64,000 nt of DNA, taken from contig NC_081844.1 in the NCBI RefSeq assembly GCF_963259705.1, positions 48,903,501-48,967,500 on the forward strand, in the 5' to 3' direction. Within the stretch, counting starts at the first letter, position 1. The number at the start of each line of letters is the position of its first letter. Shown here piece after piece: positions 48,201 to 61,470 of the stretch. The stretch is from Myotis daubentonii. Its lineage: Eukaryota; Chordata; Mammalia; Chiroptera; Vespertilionidae. The translations under genes and the position numbers were made by a program. The notes beneath the pieces are model-generated. The model was not told the DNA's origin. It did no database searches and saw nothing but the letters and a program-made list of their open reading frames with translations.

Positions 48201-50056
48201 TTGACTGAACTCTCAAAGTTTAAAAGGTAAGAAGTTTATTCTCCTTTTATCAAGCAATGTCTATAGATGGAGCATCCACATGGTGTAAGCTACCAAAGAA
48301 GGATGGGTGAGACAGACTTACATTAAATCATTAGGAACAGACACTTAATATGGTTCAGGTTCACAAGGGAGGAAATTGCTAGAAAGGAAAGCAGATAAGT
48401 AGAAACATAAGCTGATTTTGTTGTTTATTAAATCTACCTCCCATAATGTTTCCTTAAGCTAAGAAGAAATCTACTGTATCACACAGTTCAGGATGCTATA
48501 TACACATAAGATATTACACACTATAAAATTTCAGGTTTCTAAGCAGTTTTACACAATTTAAACTTGAGTAAAATTTGTATTTAAAAAAGACCTTATTGGA
48601 TTACCTTCAGTATATGGAGGTCATTTCAACAGCCCATTAGCATTTTTAGCAGCAACAAAGCAAAAGTAAGTAAAAGGTTCTCAAAACATGTAAGCTATTA
48701 CTTTAAGCCTAGATAATGATCTGCTTATTTCAATAAACCAACTCTCTAGTTTTAATCCACTTCTACTGGCCTTATTTTTACCTTTAAAAATGGATTTTTT
48801 ATTTTTATTTTTTTACTTCTATGCAGTGCCTCAAATAAGATTAGTTAGGTTCTGAACTACAGCACAGAATTAGTGAGTGGGTCATTTAAGGGTGACGTAG
48901 GAGTTTAACAGAAGTCACTTAGGAAAGTTGTTAAAGAATGAAGTTTTTGATGGGTTATATGTAAATAGTAAAGGCAATGGTGACATACATTTTTACTCAC
49001 CACTGTGGAGTTATCCCCTCATTTCCAATTTTTAAACTAATTCTCCTAAAATACTAATATTCATCAGTTCTCTAGCCAGCTTTTTACTCTCTGGTGTTAA
49101 TTTTCCTACATGTTTTACTCTAAGCAGACAAAAATAATGCTTCTTCTTTAAGAAATGAGAGTTCCTGCTGATGCAACACTGGACTACATGAAAAAAAATC
49201 TATTTTACTATTAATAAACGTTTGTAAGCAGTTGACATCCCAGACAAACTTGCACTATGAACATAATGCACTCTAGTAATTGAAAGCAAGATGAGTAGAG
49301 AATACATTGCAAACATTTTACCATAATGATTTTTTTTTCCTCCTTCCTTCCCCATTTTCCATAGCAAGCTGCAGATTATACAGTGAGTGTCAAATAGAGT
49401 TTTGTCACCTGTATAGAACCTAAGGCTGACTTTTGCCTCCAAATGAAATTCCATTAAACAAATAACTGAAGGCAGGATTTAGTGCAAGAGATGTTAAACA
49501 TTTCTCTTTTAATGACAAGAGATTTATAGTGATGAGTGTTCCGTATGCAGCTTTTACCCTTCCTTTCCCTCTTGTGACATTCCCTCAAGGCACAAAAGAT
49601 TTTAAACAGTGAATGGGACAGAGTATTTTAAGAATTTTAAGTTTCCCCAATACCTTTTATTTCTGGTATAAGCATACCAAAAAAGGACAGAAGAAAAACA
49701 GATAAACCACCCTTAACATAAAATGGGGCTGAAAGTCATTTGAAATTCCCTGCAGTTGAGTTATTTTTTTAAGTAGTTAAATTCCTATTTTGTTGGCTTA
49801 AAACATAATCATAGATTTGAGTCTTGTGATTAATATATTTTCTTATTAAATAATGTGTTAAAAATTTCTAATCAACTGATATGACTAATTGTGTATTCCC
49901 CCCCCCCAAAAAAAAAATCCATTTTGTTTGGGACAATCGAGTTAACTTGAGTATGAGTAGGAGATAAACTTGAAAAAATTAAACTGTAAATTTAAACAAT
50001 GACTTAAGTGCAATGTACTGGAAAACTCTTCATTCAATAATTATCTAATAGGGCTC
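48201..50056 (-). other. FSTL5: Probable FSTL5 3' UTR and downstream flank
   Basis: Sequence directly after the stop on the minus strand, free of SINE, Helitron or hAT insertions. Minus-strand AATAAA candidates are at 49661-49656, 48429-48424 and 48240-48235. The true cleavage site cannot be chosen from sequence alone, so the lower limit is a guess. Confidence 0.45.
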
Positions 50057-53316
<3,260 letters not shown>

Positions 53317-54052
53317 TAAACAGACATAAGCAGAGCAAGGATGATGGGCCAGGTACAGAAGGTCTTCAGTATGGAAAGCCGAGGTACCTAGCAAGGGACA
53401 ATCAATGGTTGGGTGAGGCCTCGCCTCAGGGTGACCTTTCCTCCCCTAGCACCTAGCATATCACTGGTCATTAGGTTTGGACCCCCTGACTTTTCCTCCC
53501 TAGAGAAAACATCCAGGCCTCAGTTCCATTTCAGCTCCAGGCCCAGACGGCAACACAACCAGCCAAGGCTGAGGTCAGGACCAGCTGTAATAAATAATGA
53601 CTCCCTGCCCGGGGGCTGATCAATCACTCAGTGGAGACCACAACCTGAAAGGACACATGAGGAAAGCTGCTGAATAATCTATTAAGACCTTCCCCTGGGA
53701 CTTCCCCTAAAATCTCCACCCTAAAAACTCTTAGGATTGAAGATCCAGTGGCTCTCCCTCCAGGAGGCACAACTGTGTTTTCCCCTGACCCCTCTGCCTC
53801 CCTGCCCCAGGCACGCTTCCATTAGCTTCCTTACTCCCACGCTCTAAGGGGCCTCCTTTACCTCTATATCTTGTTTCCTAAGCCCATTTCTTCTACCCCT
53901 AATTTACCAAATAAATGTTCTCTTTTTGTTGGGTTGGGTCTTGGATCTGAATTCTTTCCTGGACAGAACACAAGTGCCGAGAGGTTGCTGAACCCAGGTT
54001 TGGTCTGACCCCTCCCACCAGTCAGACCCCTAGTGTCTCTCCCACCACCTAC
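53317..54052 (+). mobile_element. Endogenous retrovirus LTR (ERV1-like)
   Basis: A GC-richer block of about 735 bp (gatgatgggccaggtacaga to gtgtctctcccaccacctac) with a polyadenylation region (ccaaataaatgttctctttt). A related LTR in the same orientation lies at 54672-55612. No gag, pol or env reading frames are present. It is antisense to FSTL5. Confidence 0.7.
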
Positions 54053-54234
54053 AGCAAAAATAGTTTATTATAAAGTTTATAAAAAGGCTCAAATTTAATT
54101 ACTCTTTTCATAGTCAACATACATTTACTCTCATGAGAATCTGAAATGATTCATACACAGAGAACTTGTTTTTGATGAAGTAAAGGCTTTCAATCTAGGT
54201 TGATTTAGTTTCATGATCCAGTTTTTTTAGTTTG

Positions 54235-54477
54235 TTTTTAATTGGTTTTTTTGTTTGTTTGTTTTTGAGAGAGAGAGAGAGAGAGAGAGAGAGGGGAAGG
54301 AGGAGGGATAAAGAGATAGGAACATCAATGATGAGAGAGAATCTTTGATTGTGTGCCTCCTCACACCCCACACTAGGGACCCAGCCCCCAACACAGGCAT
54401 GTGCCCTGACTGGGAATGGGACTGTGGCCTCCTGGTTCTTAGGTCAATGCTTGACCACTGAGCCACGTCGGCCAGGC
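54235..54477 (-). mobile_element. VES SINE with expanded GA tract
   Basis: Reverse copy with (GA)n at 54267-54293, ending gccacgtcggccaggc. It lies between the two LTRs. Confidence 0.9.
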
Positions 54478-54671
54478 ATTTTTTAAATATATGTGACCTT
54501 ACATAATGTCCTTGACTTCCATGAGTTTCTATTTTCTCATCAGCAGGAGGAGGATAACAAGACAAGCTTGCTTCGAGGATGAGAGTAAATGTATGTTGAC
54601 TATCAGCCAAATAGTAGATCCTCAATAAATAAAACTTGTCACTGCTTTATACCTTAAGTAGTAGTGTGGTA

Positions 54672-55612
54672 AGCAGTTAGACAGAATGAACAGAGCAAGG
54701 GTGATGGGCCAGGTACTGAAGGTCACCAGGGTGAAAAGCCCTAGATGCCTAGCAGGGGATCACTGTAGGGGAAGCACCTCACCCCCTAGGCCAGTGATGG
54801 CGAACCTATGACACGCATGTCAGAGGTGACACGCGAACTCATTTTTTTGGTTGATTTTTCTTTGTTAAATGGCATTTAAATATATAAAATGAATATTAAA
54901 AATATGTCTTTGTTTTACTATGGTTGCAAAGATCAAAAAATTTCTATATGTGACACGGCACCAGAGTTAAGTTAGGGTTTTTCAAAATGCTGACACACCG
55001 AGCTCAAAAGGTTCGCCATCACTGCCCTAGGCTGACCTTTCCTCCCTTAGCATATCTCTGGTCATGTGGTTTAGACCCCCCGGACTGTTCCTCCCTAGAA
55101 ATAACATGGAGGCCTCGGATGTATTTCAGCTCCTGGTCCAGAGAAAGCAGCAAAACCAGACAACTGACCCCCTCGGCTGACCTCAGAACCAGGTGCATTG
55201 AATAATGACCCCTGTCCTGGTGCTGACCAGTCAATCAGTGGAGACCTAGACCCTGAAAGGGCACACCTGGAAAGCTGCTGAATATTCTACTGAGATCTTC
55301 TCCAGGGTCCTCCCCGAACATCTCCACCCTTAGAACCCTTAGCATGGGGACCCCTCACACGCTCCCTCTCCTGGAAGCGTGCCCAAGCCTTTCCCTTCCC
55401 GGCTACATCACCTCTCCCTTCCTCACTCCTCAGCTTCCAGGGTCCCTCCTTTACCTCTAGAACTTGTTTCCCAAGCCCATTTCTTCTATGAATTACCTCT
55501 TCTATGTGATTTTCCAAATCAATATTCACTTAGTACCGAGGTTGCTGAACTCAGGTCTGGTCTGACCCCACCAGTCAGACACCTGATGCTGTCCCCACTG
55601 CCCACAACAGTA
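54672..55612 (+). mobile_element. Endogenous retrovirus LTR, interrupted by a hAT MITE
   Basis: It parallels 53317-54052 (gtgatgggccaggtactgaa, gaaagctgctgaatattcta, caggtctggtctgacccc). A 233-bp hAT MITE sits at 54792-55024. Without it the length is about 700 bp. The two LTRs are clearly diverged, so they may be separate insertions rather than one provirus. Confidence 0.7.
54792..55024. mobile_element. hAT MITE with perfect 8-bp TSD, in ERV LTR
   Basis: Ends CAGTGATGGCGAACC and GGTTCGCCATCACTG. CCCTAGGC flanks both sides (54784-54791 and 55025-55032). Same family and length as 20341-20573, in reverse orientation. Confidence 0.95.
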
Positions 55613-55889
55613 CCATTTCCCCATTATGAACCAAATAAAATATTCCCTATGTTACAACCATGGGCATATTATTATTATAATCCATGGATGGGAAAAAATT
55701 ACCATTTTTTCTTATTAGCTAGTATTCCCGCAATGTTAAAAATAAACATATAGTGTTACTCAAATGTGGCTGCCTTTTCCCATTCCTAAATGCAACATTA
55801 GTCAATAGAATTCACTTATTTTAAAATTTTGCTCTCACTTGTGACAACAGGATCTATGCTCTGTCCACATCTTAGCCAATGATCAAATC
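55613..55889 (-). other. FSTL5 intron, nothing recognised
   Basis: No exon or clear repeat seen. Confidence 0.45.
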
Positions 55890-56752
55890 TCCCACAGTGT
55901 TAGTGTTATAGAATAGTAACAACTAGGAAAATTCCAAAACAAGCTGAACAGGGAAATTGAGACTGATAGTTAAACAGCAGGTTGCAGCCACCTAGTAAAT
56001 CCTATCTTCCCTAAACCAAGGATACTTAAGAGTAAATGGTTTATACTTCTTCTCCCCAACCAGAGGATCAATAGCTTAAATCACCCTACCCAGGGATAGA
56101 AAACAGGAATCTAATCGAGAGCCATTTGACAGCCACACCCAAGGGCAGATAAATTAAGAGAATAAATCTCATTTTGGTATATCAGCATAAAGCTGGTGAA
56201 TATTCTATTGCTCTGCCCCCAAGACCTCCCCTACTAGTAAATGCCCAGCCTTTAAAACTACTGAAAATTAAGGTCCCTGTGTGTTCTCCCGCCCCGCAGG
56301 GAGCATACCCATGCCATTCCCTTCCCCTGCTCCTTCCTCCTACAGCATATAACCCCGAACTGCTACAGGACCTCATGCGACTTGCAACCAGAAGAGCAAT
56401 GGGCAGTAGTAGCTCATTCCAGGCTAACACCCTGAACCTGTGCCCAAAGCCCCTTTTTTTTCCTGACTTAGGCTCTCCTGTTGCTTATTCTTTTTAAAAA
56501 AAATATATTTTCATTGATTTCAGATAGGAAGGGAGAGGAAGAGATAGAAACATCAACAATGAGAGAGAATCACGGATCAGCTGCCTCCTGCACGTCCTAT
56601 TACTTATTCTATGCTCTTCCTTATTTCACTGTCCTAAGTATATTTTTGCTGTGGTCAATAAATTCTTGCTTGCTTTTCTAAACACTTTCTCTTTTGATTG
56701 AAATCTTTCCTTCAAGAAGACAAGAACCGAGGTCTCATGTCTCGCCCATAAC
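55890..56752 (+). mobile_element. Second type of ERV LTR, interrupted by a VES SINE
   Basis: It has a TATA-less body and a typical retroviral 3' portion (gtcaataaattcttgcttgc, agaaccgaggtctcatgtct). The start is approximate. A truncated VES SINE lies within. No viral coding frames. Confidence 0.6.
56490..56597 (-). mobile_element. VES SINE, truncated, inside LTR
   Basis: atattttcattgatttcaga through gatcagctgcctcctgcacg, lacking the tRNA-like head. Near-identical ttgcttattct and ttacttattct flank it. Confidence 0.85.
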
Positions 56753-58424
56753 ACTCTCACTTAGTCCCCAGATGGGTCTGGTCACACAGAGTCCCCAGTT
56801 TTCCAGTCACTGTCACCCCAAGGCATCTGCCATATTGTTCCACCCCTGTTCTGCTTTCAAATATATCACCTGATATGCTAATGAAGGAATCTCATAATTG
56901 CATTCAATGACCTTTATGATACCCCAAAGGTTGGAGTGAAAGAACCCTGTAAGATTTGCAGAATAACAACTATTTTATCTCTTGAGTCTTAATGTAATAC
57001 TGCCTGCCCCCAGGGTCCCCCATAGATTCTTACCGGTGAGTTTTCATTACCACTGACTTTTAATATTTAACCACTGAGGGTCAATCCCCATATTAGAAGC
57101 TGGGGCAGGTGCCATGTGCTACTTCTCCATTCCTACATTATTTCTTAATTCAAATCCTATCATCTGCACTTCCCCAGATTTTAAAACAAGTCTTTCCACG
57201 TATATTAATGGATGCAAATGGGAAGTAGTGAGTGGAGATTGGGTGTATTTGAGCATAGGATTAGCCGACACTCTATCCTGTTATAAAAACAACATTGCTG
57301 CAATCTACATCTAAAAAACATTTCCCCAAGCATTTCTTATGTCTCACTTGTAGAAACCATATTCTTTGAAATAAAATTCCAGAAAAAAGAATATGAACAA
57401 CCTAAGGAATTAGTTGTATTGAAATATCACTTGTGAAAATCTATATTCAAATCTAGGGTCAAGTAGTTAGTGTTTCATAAATAACAGTGGGAAGGATTAT
57501 TAATATCTTGTTTTACTAATTGCATTATAAGTATCTTGTTTTTCCAATTGGAAGATACATGCTAATTGGGTAACAAATTAAAATTATAACCCCCACACAC
57601 ATTAGTACTATATAAACCCACACATACAATGGGCTCTTGAAATGGCATCTTCCACTGTGTTATAGCTGACAGAGTTTTCATAGACACAAACCATAAATCT
57701 GACATGAGCCATCATTCACTAGTTTATGAATCCCTTTATATTTAGTTGTTTTCTATTATCCTGGACTGACCCTTGTAAGATTGAATGCTGTTCCTACTCA
57801 AGTACCAGAGGATTTAGTTTTATCTGAACTTCACATAAATAGCTCAGTAAAACATACCTGTTCATAAAGAGTGGTCACATCCATACACAGGAGAGGGGCA
57901 GCCCAGAGAAACAGAATTGACACATTTAGTAAAGATTTAAACTTAGAGCAAGGACACTTTCTGAATAGTCTTAATGCTTAGATGTGTTTGAGAAATGATA
58001 GTACTTGGATGTTTTCTCTTTTCAAACATAGGTTGAAAAAGCTACGATGTCAGAGGACACCCTCTTACCTGACTTTTATATTATAGAAATTCTATATTAA
58101 AGATTTTAGCTACATTACTTCTTTCTTACTTTCATTTTTAGATTTATTTTTTCTAAATAAAAATAAAAAAGAAGGAGAATGTGTTTGTGAACACTAAATT
58201 CCCTAAGTTCTCCCATTTTGGTATCCTATCCCTTTGATATGTGGGGACTTTGTTTCTTATAGAGAAAATTGAGGCATGAAGGCATAGTTTAATTATAGTA
58301 TATTCAGAATGTCTAATTGCTTTACAGAATTAATATAGTGTCCAAAGCTCTGTCCCTTCTAGTGATTAACTGCACATACAGAAAAGCAGATTAAGAATTC
58401 TGTACACACCATATACATATACCC
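56753..58424 (-). other. FSTL5 intron, nothing recognised
   Basis: No exon or clear repeat seen. Confidence 0.45.
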
Positions 58425-58727
58425 TGACTGTCAATGGTTCCACATAAGATTTTTTCCACTTTACAATGGTACAAACCACATGCACTCGGTAGAAACCATA
58501 CTTTGATTTTGAATTTGGATCTTTTCCGGGCTAACAACATGTGGTATGACACTCCTCGGTGCTGGGCAGCTACAGTGAAACGCAGATTCCAATCGGCTGT
58601 GCAGTTACAAGGGTAAACAACCAGTGCTCTATTGTGCAGTGTTAAATGCATTTTTGACTGATGACATTTTGAACTTTTAATGGATTTATCCAGGTATAAT
58701 CCCATTGTAAGTCGAGGAGCATCTGTT
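58425..58727. mobile_element. Old DNA transposon fossil (Tigger-like)
   Basis: 'ggatcttttccgggctaaca', 'tatccaggtataatcccatt' and the end 'gtaagtcgaggagcatctgt' match a widespread mammalian DNA-element fossil. Family named from memory. The 104-codon minus frame here is a by-product. Confidence 0.5.
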
Positions 58728-60032
58728 TACAACCAACCATATTTCAAATACCAAAGTTCTTTATCTCTTTTCAAAGAGTGTAAGAGCTTAGGGAAAAGAC
58801 TGACAACTATGCCTTAAAATGCCATTTAAAAAACTGGTTGCTCTTTTTAACTTAGTTTTCAGATTCATGAAAATCTGAAAATATCAGCCTCCCTGATCTC
58901 ACCCATTTTTCTGATTAGGCTGTGTTTTATCAAGAAGTAGATAAGTGAATCAGAGGTCATGTAGCAGAAACAGAGTTAGTCAGTAGAAGAATGGAAAATA
59001 ATTTGAGTACTGAGGTGGACAGAGGAAATGAAGGTAAAACATAGGCAAGGACAAATTTGAATCTATTAATTGCTCAGAAATATTATCTAAGTGTCCATTG
59101 TATACCTGCAAAACAGAAATAATGGATGAAGAAAAATTTCTATAAGGAACCAGGTTTGGCATGAATTGGATTCTATGTGACAAAATTCAGTAATTATTCA
59201 CAACCTAGTATGTTCAGTGTACTTTGTAAAACCTTATAAAGGAAGTGGAAAGGGAATAAAAAATCCCTACTCTTAAGGTAATTACAATCAAGTAGTGGGT
59301 ACCTATAATTGGATACCCTGACTTTTAAAGAATGTTTAGAGAACATCTTCAAAGATTAGAGAAGTGATGGTTATAGCTACATCCCTATTTTAGCTACTAG
59401 TTCACATTTTGTTATGCTAAGCTTTCACTTGAAGACAGAGCTTATATTAGTCTGGATCCAGAAAGAAAATAAATTCCAATTAGAATGAGTCAAAGAGGAT
59501 ACAATAAAAAGACTGTTTACAGAGAAATAGGAATTGTTCGCAAGGGATAGTGCTGTAATATGAGGAAAGTAATAATAAGGCTGTTGTCCCTGCTGTGCCC
59601 TGGGAGGAAGGAGCTACGCCGGGAGGTGTCTCTTAGGAGGAGCTATGATGTTTGATCTCAAGAAACAGTTAGTCTCCCATAAATCAGCAGGCAAGTTGGG
59701 GGATGGGGTTTATAGATGCCAGTCCCATTTTCCTTCATCATACAAATCTCTAGTCAGGCTTCTCATTGCCAAACCAACCAGAAGCCATATTACTCAGCTC
59801 TCTGGGACAGCAAGCATGGTAGAGAAGGGTGTAGTGTGAATCTGGGGATAAAATTCAAAACATCAAGAACAGATTTCCCTGGCCAAAAAGTCTGAATATC
59901 TCAAGTCTACTGAATATACAAAGATATGTGGAGTGAGGGTTATAAAATACACATTTAGTTTCTAATTGGGATCATTTGACACTTCATAAAGAAAAATTGT
60001 GTACTTACATGCTGGAAAAAGGAAAATTCTTG

Positions 60033-60035
<3 letters not shown>
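58728..60035 (-). other. FSTL5 intron with possible old repeat
   Basis: No exon seen. 59450-59860 has LTR-like wording (aaaccaaccagaagccatat, gtagagaagggtgtagtgtg) that I cannot name. Confidence 0.35.

Positions 60036-60064
<29 letters not shown>
60036..60064. repeat. (TTTA)n microsatellite
   Basis: Tandem ttta units directly beside the Helitron insertion point. Confidence 0.9.
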
Positions 60065-60486
60065 CTAGAGGCCTGGTGCACAAATTCGTGCACCAGTGGG
60101 GTCCCTCAGCCTAGTCTGCAGGATTGGGCTGAAACTGGTTCTCTGACATCCCCTGGGGGGTCCCAGAGTGCAAGAGGGTGCAGGCCAGGCCGAGGGACCC
60201 CACTGGTGCATGATCAGGGCCAGGGAGGGATGCAGGAGGTTGGCCAGCTGGGGAGGGACTGCAGGAGGGCTCCAGGGCTTGTCAGGCCCATCTTGTTTAA
60301 TCCTGATCAGCCAGACCCCAGCAGCAAGCTAACCTACTGGTCAGAGTCTCTGCCCCCTGGTGGCCAGTGCATATCATAGCAAGCAGTTGAGCGGCCTTAG
60401 CATGTCATTAGCATATTACTCTTTGATTGGTTGAATGGACAACTGGGCGACCAGACACTTAGTATATTAGGCTTTTATTACATAGG
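60065..60486 (-). mobile_element. Non-autonomous Helitron in FSTL5 intron
   Basis: The 3' CTAG is at 60065 (ctagaggcctggtgcacaaa). The 5' TCCTATGTAATAAAAGCC ends at 60486. Inserted within the (TTTA)n tract. Carries one CTCF-like motif. Confidence 0.92.
60350..60363 (-). promoter_or_regulatory. CTCF-like core motif in intronic Helitron
   Basis: The minus strand reads CCACCAGGGGGCAG, an exact fit to the CTCF core, inside the last intron of FSTL5. Occupancy is unknown. Confidence 0.5.
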
Positions 60487-60571
60487 ATTTTTACCTGAGA
60501 TAAATTTTTCTTTAAATAGCATTTTCTTACTTCTGGTAAAATATTTTAAATAACTGCTATGTAGTGAATAT

Positions 60572-60921
60572 TTATACCCTCTCTCCTCCTCATGCCAAAT
60601 GTATATATTGAAGTCCTAAAGCGCAATGTGATGGTATTTGAGGTGGGCCCTTTGGGAGGAAATTAGACCATAAGGGTAAAGCCCTCATGAATGAGATTAG
60701 TGCCTTTATAAAAAGAGAAGTGAGAGAGGTTATCACACTCCCTCTGCAATGTCAGGAGACAGCAAGAAAACGGCAGTGTGCAAGCAAGGATGAGGGTCCT
60801 CATAGTACCCCACGTGCTGGCCACTGATCTCTGACATCTAGCCTCCACTTAAAACAAATTTCTGTTGTTTTAGGCACACAGTCTAAGGTCTTTTGTTAAA
60901 ACAGGCTGAACTGATTAAAAC
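60572..60921 (+). mobile_element. MaLR LTR
   Basis: 'attgaagtcctaaagcgcaa', 'gccctttgggaggaaattag', 'ccctcatgaatgagattagt' and 'aaatttctgttgttttaggc', the same layout as 36779-37162. Confidence 0.75.
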
Positions 60922-61470
60922 AGAAACTGGTACCAGAAGTGGGGGGCTGCTGTAAGAACCATCTCAAAGTGCGGAAGCAGTTTAGAGCTGGGTAAGAGGT
61001 AGAGGCTGAAAGGGTTTGGAGGTGCATGCTAGAAAAAGCCAATTTTTCCATGCAGGAGCCACTCAAGGCAATCCTGGTGAGGGCTCGGAAATAAAAGGGG
61101 AGAGCTGGAAAGAAAGCCTCCATCTTCTTAGAGAACACACAAGTAATCATGGCCAGAATGTTGAAATAGGGATGGTAACGTCCAATGTGATGAGATCTCA
61201 GATGATTATGAGGAATCTGTTATTGTAAACTCGAGGAAAGGCCATTCCTTGTTATAAAGTGGCAAAGAACTTGGTTGAATTGTATGAGTTTTCTAGAGTT
61301 TTATGGAAAATAGGACTTGGGAAGAATGAAACTGGATATTCAGCTGAGGAGATTTGCAAGCAAAGAGTTGAAGGAGTGGTTTGGTTCCTCCGGGCTGCTT
61401 ATCATGTAATGCAAGAAAAGAGAAATGAATCGAAGAAGAGACTGTTAAGCAAAAAAGACACAGAATAGAA
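60922..61470 (+). mobile_element. MaLR internal region
   Basis: It directly follows the LTR with 'ctggtaccagaagtgggggg', 'gcagtttagagctgggtaag' and 'ggctgaaagggtttggaggt', the usual start of MaLR internal sequence. MaLR internal regions carry no functional genes here. No second LTR was found. Confidence 0.6.

Noticed and set aside
58391..58705. 104-codon minus-strand ORF
   Set aside because: It falls in an old DNA transposon fossil with copies in other mammals and has no domain.
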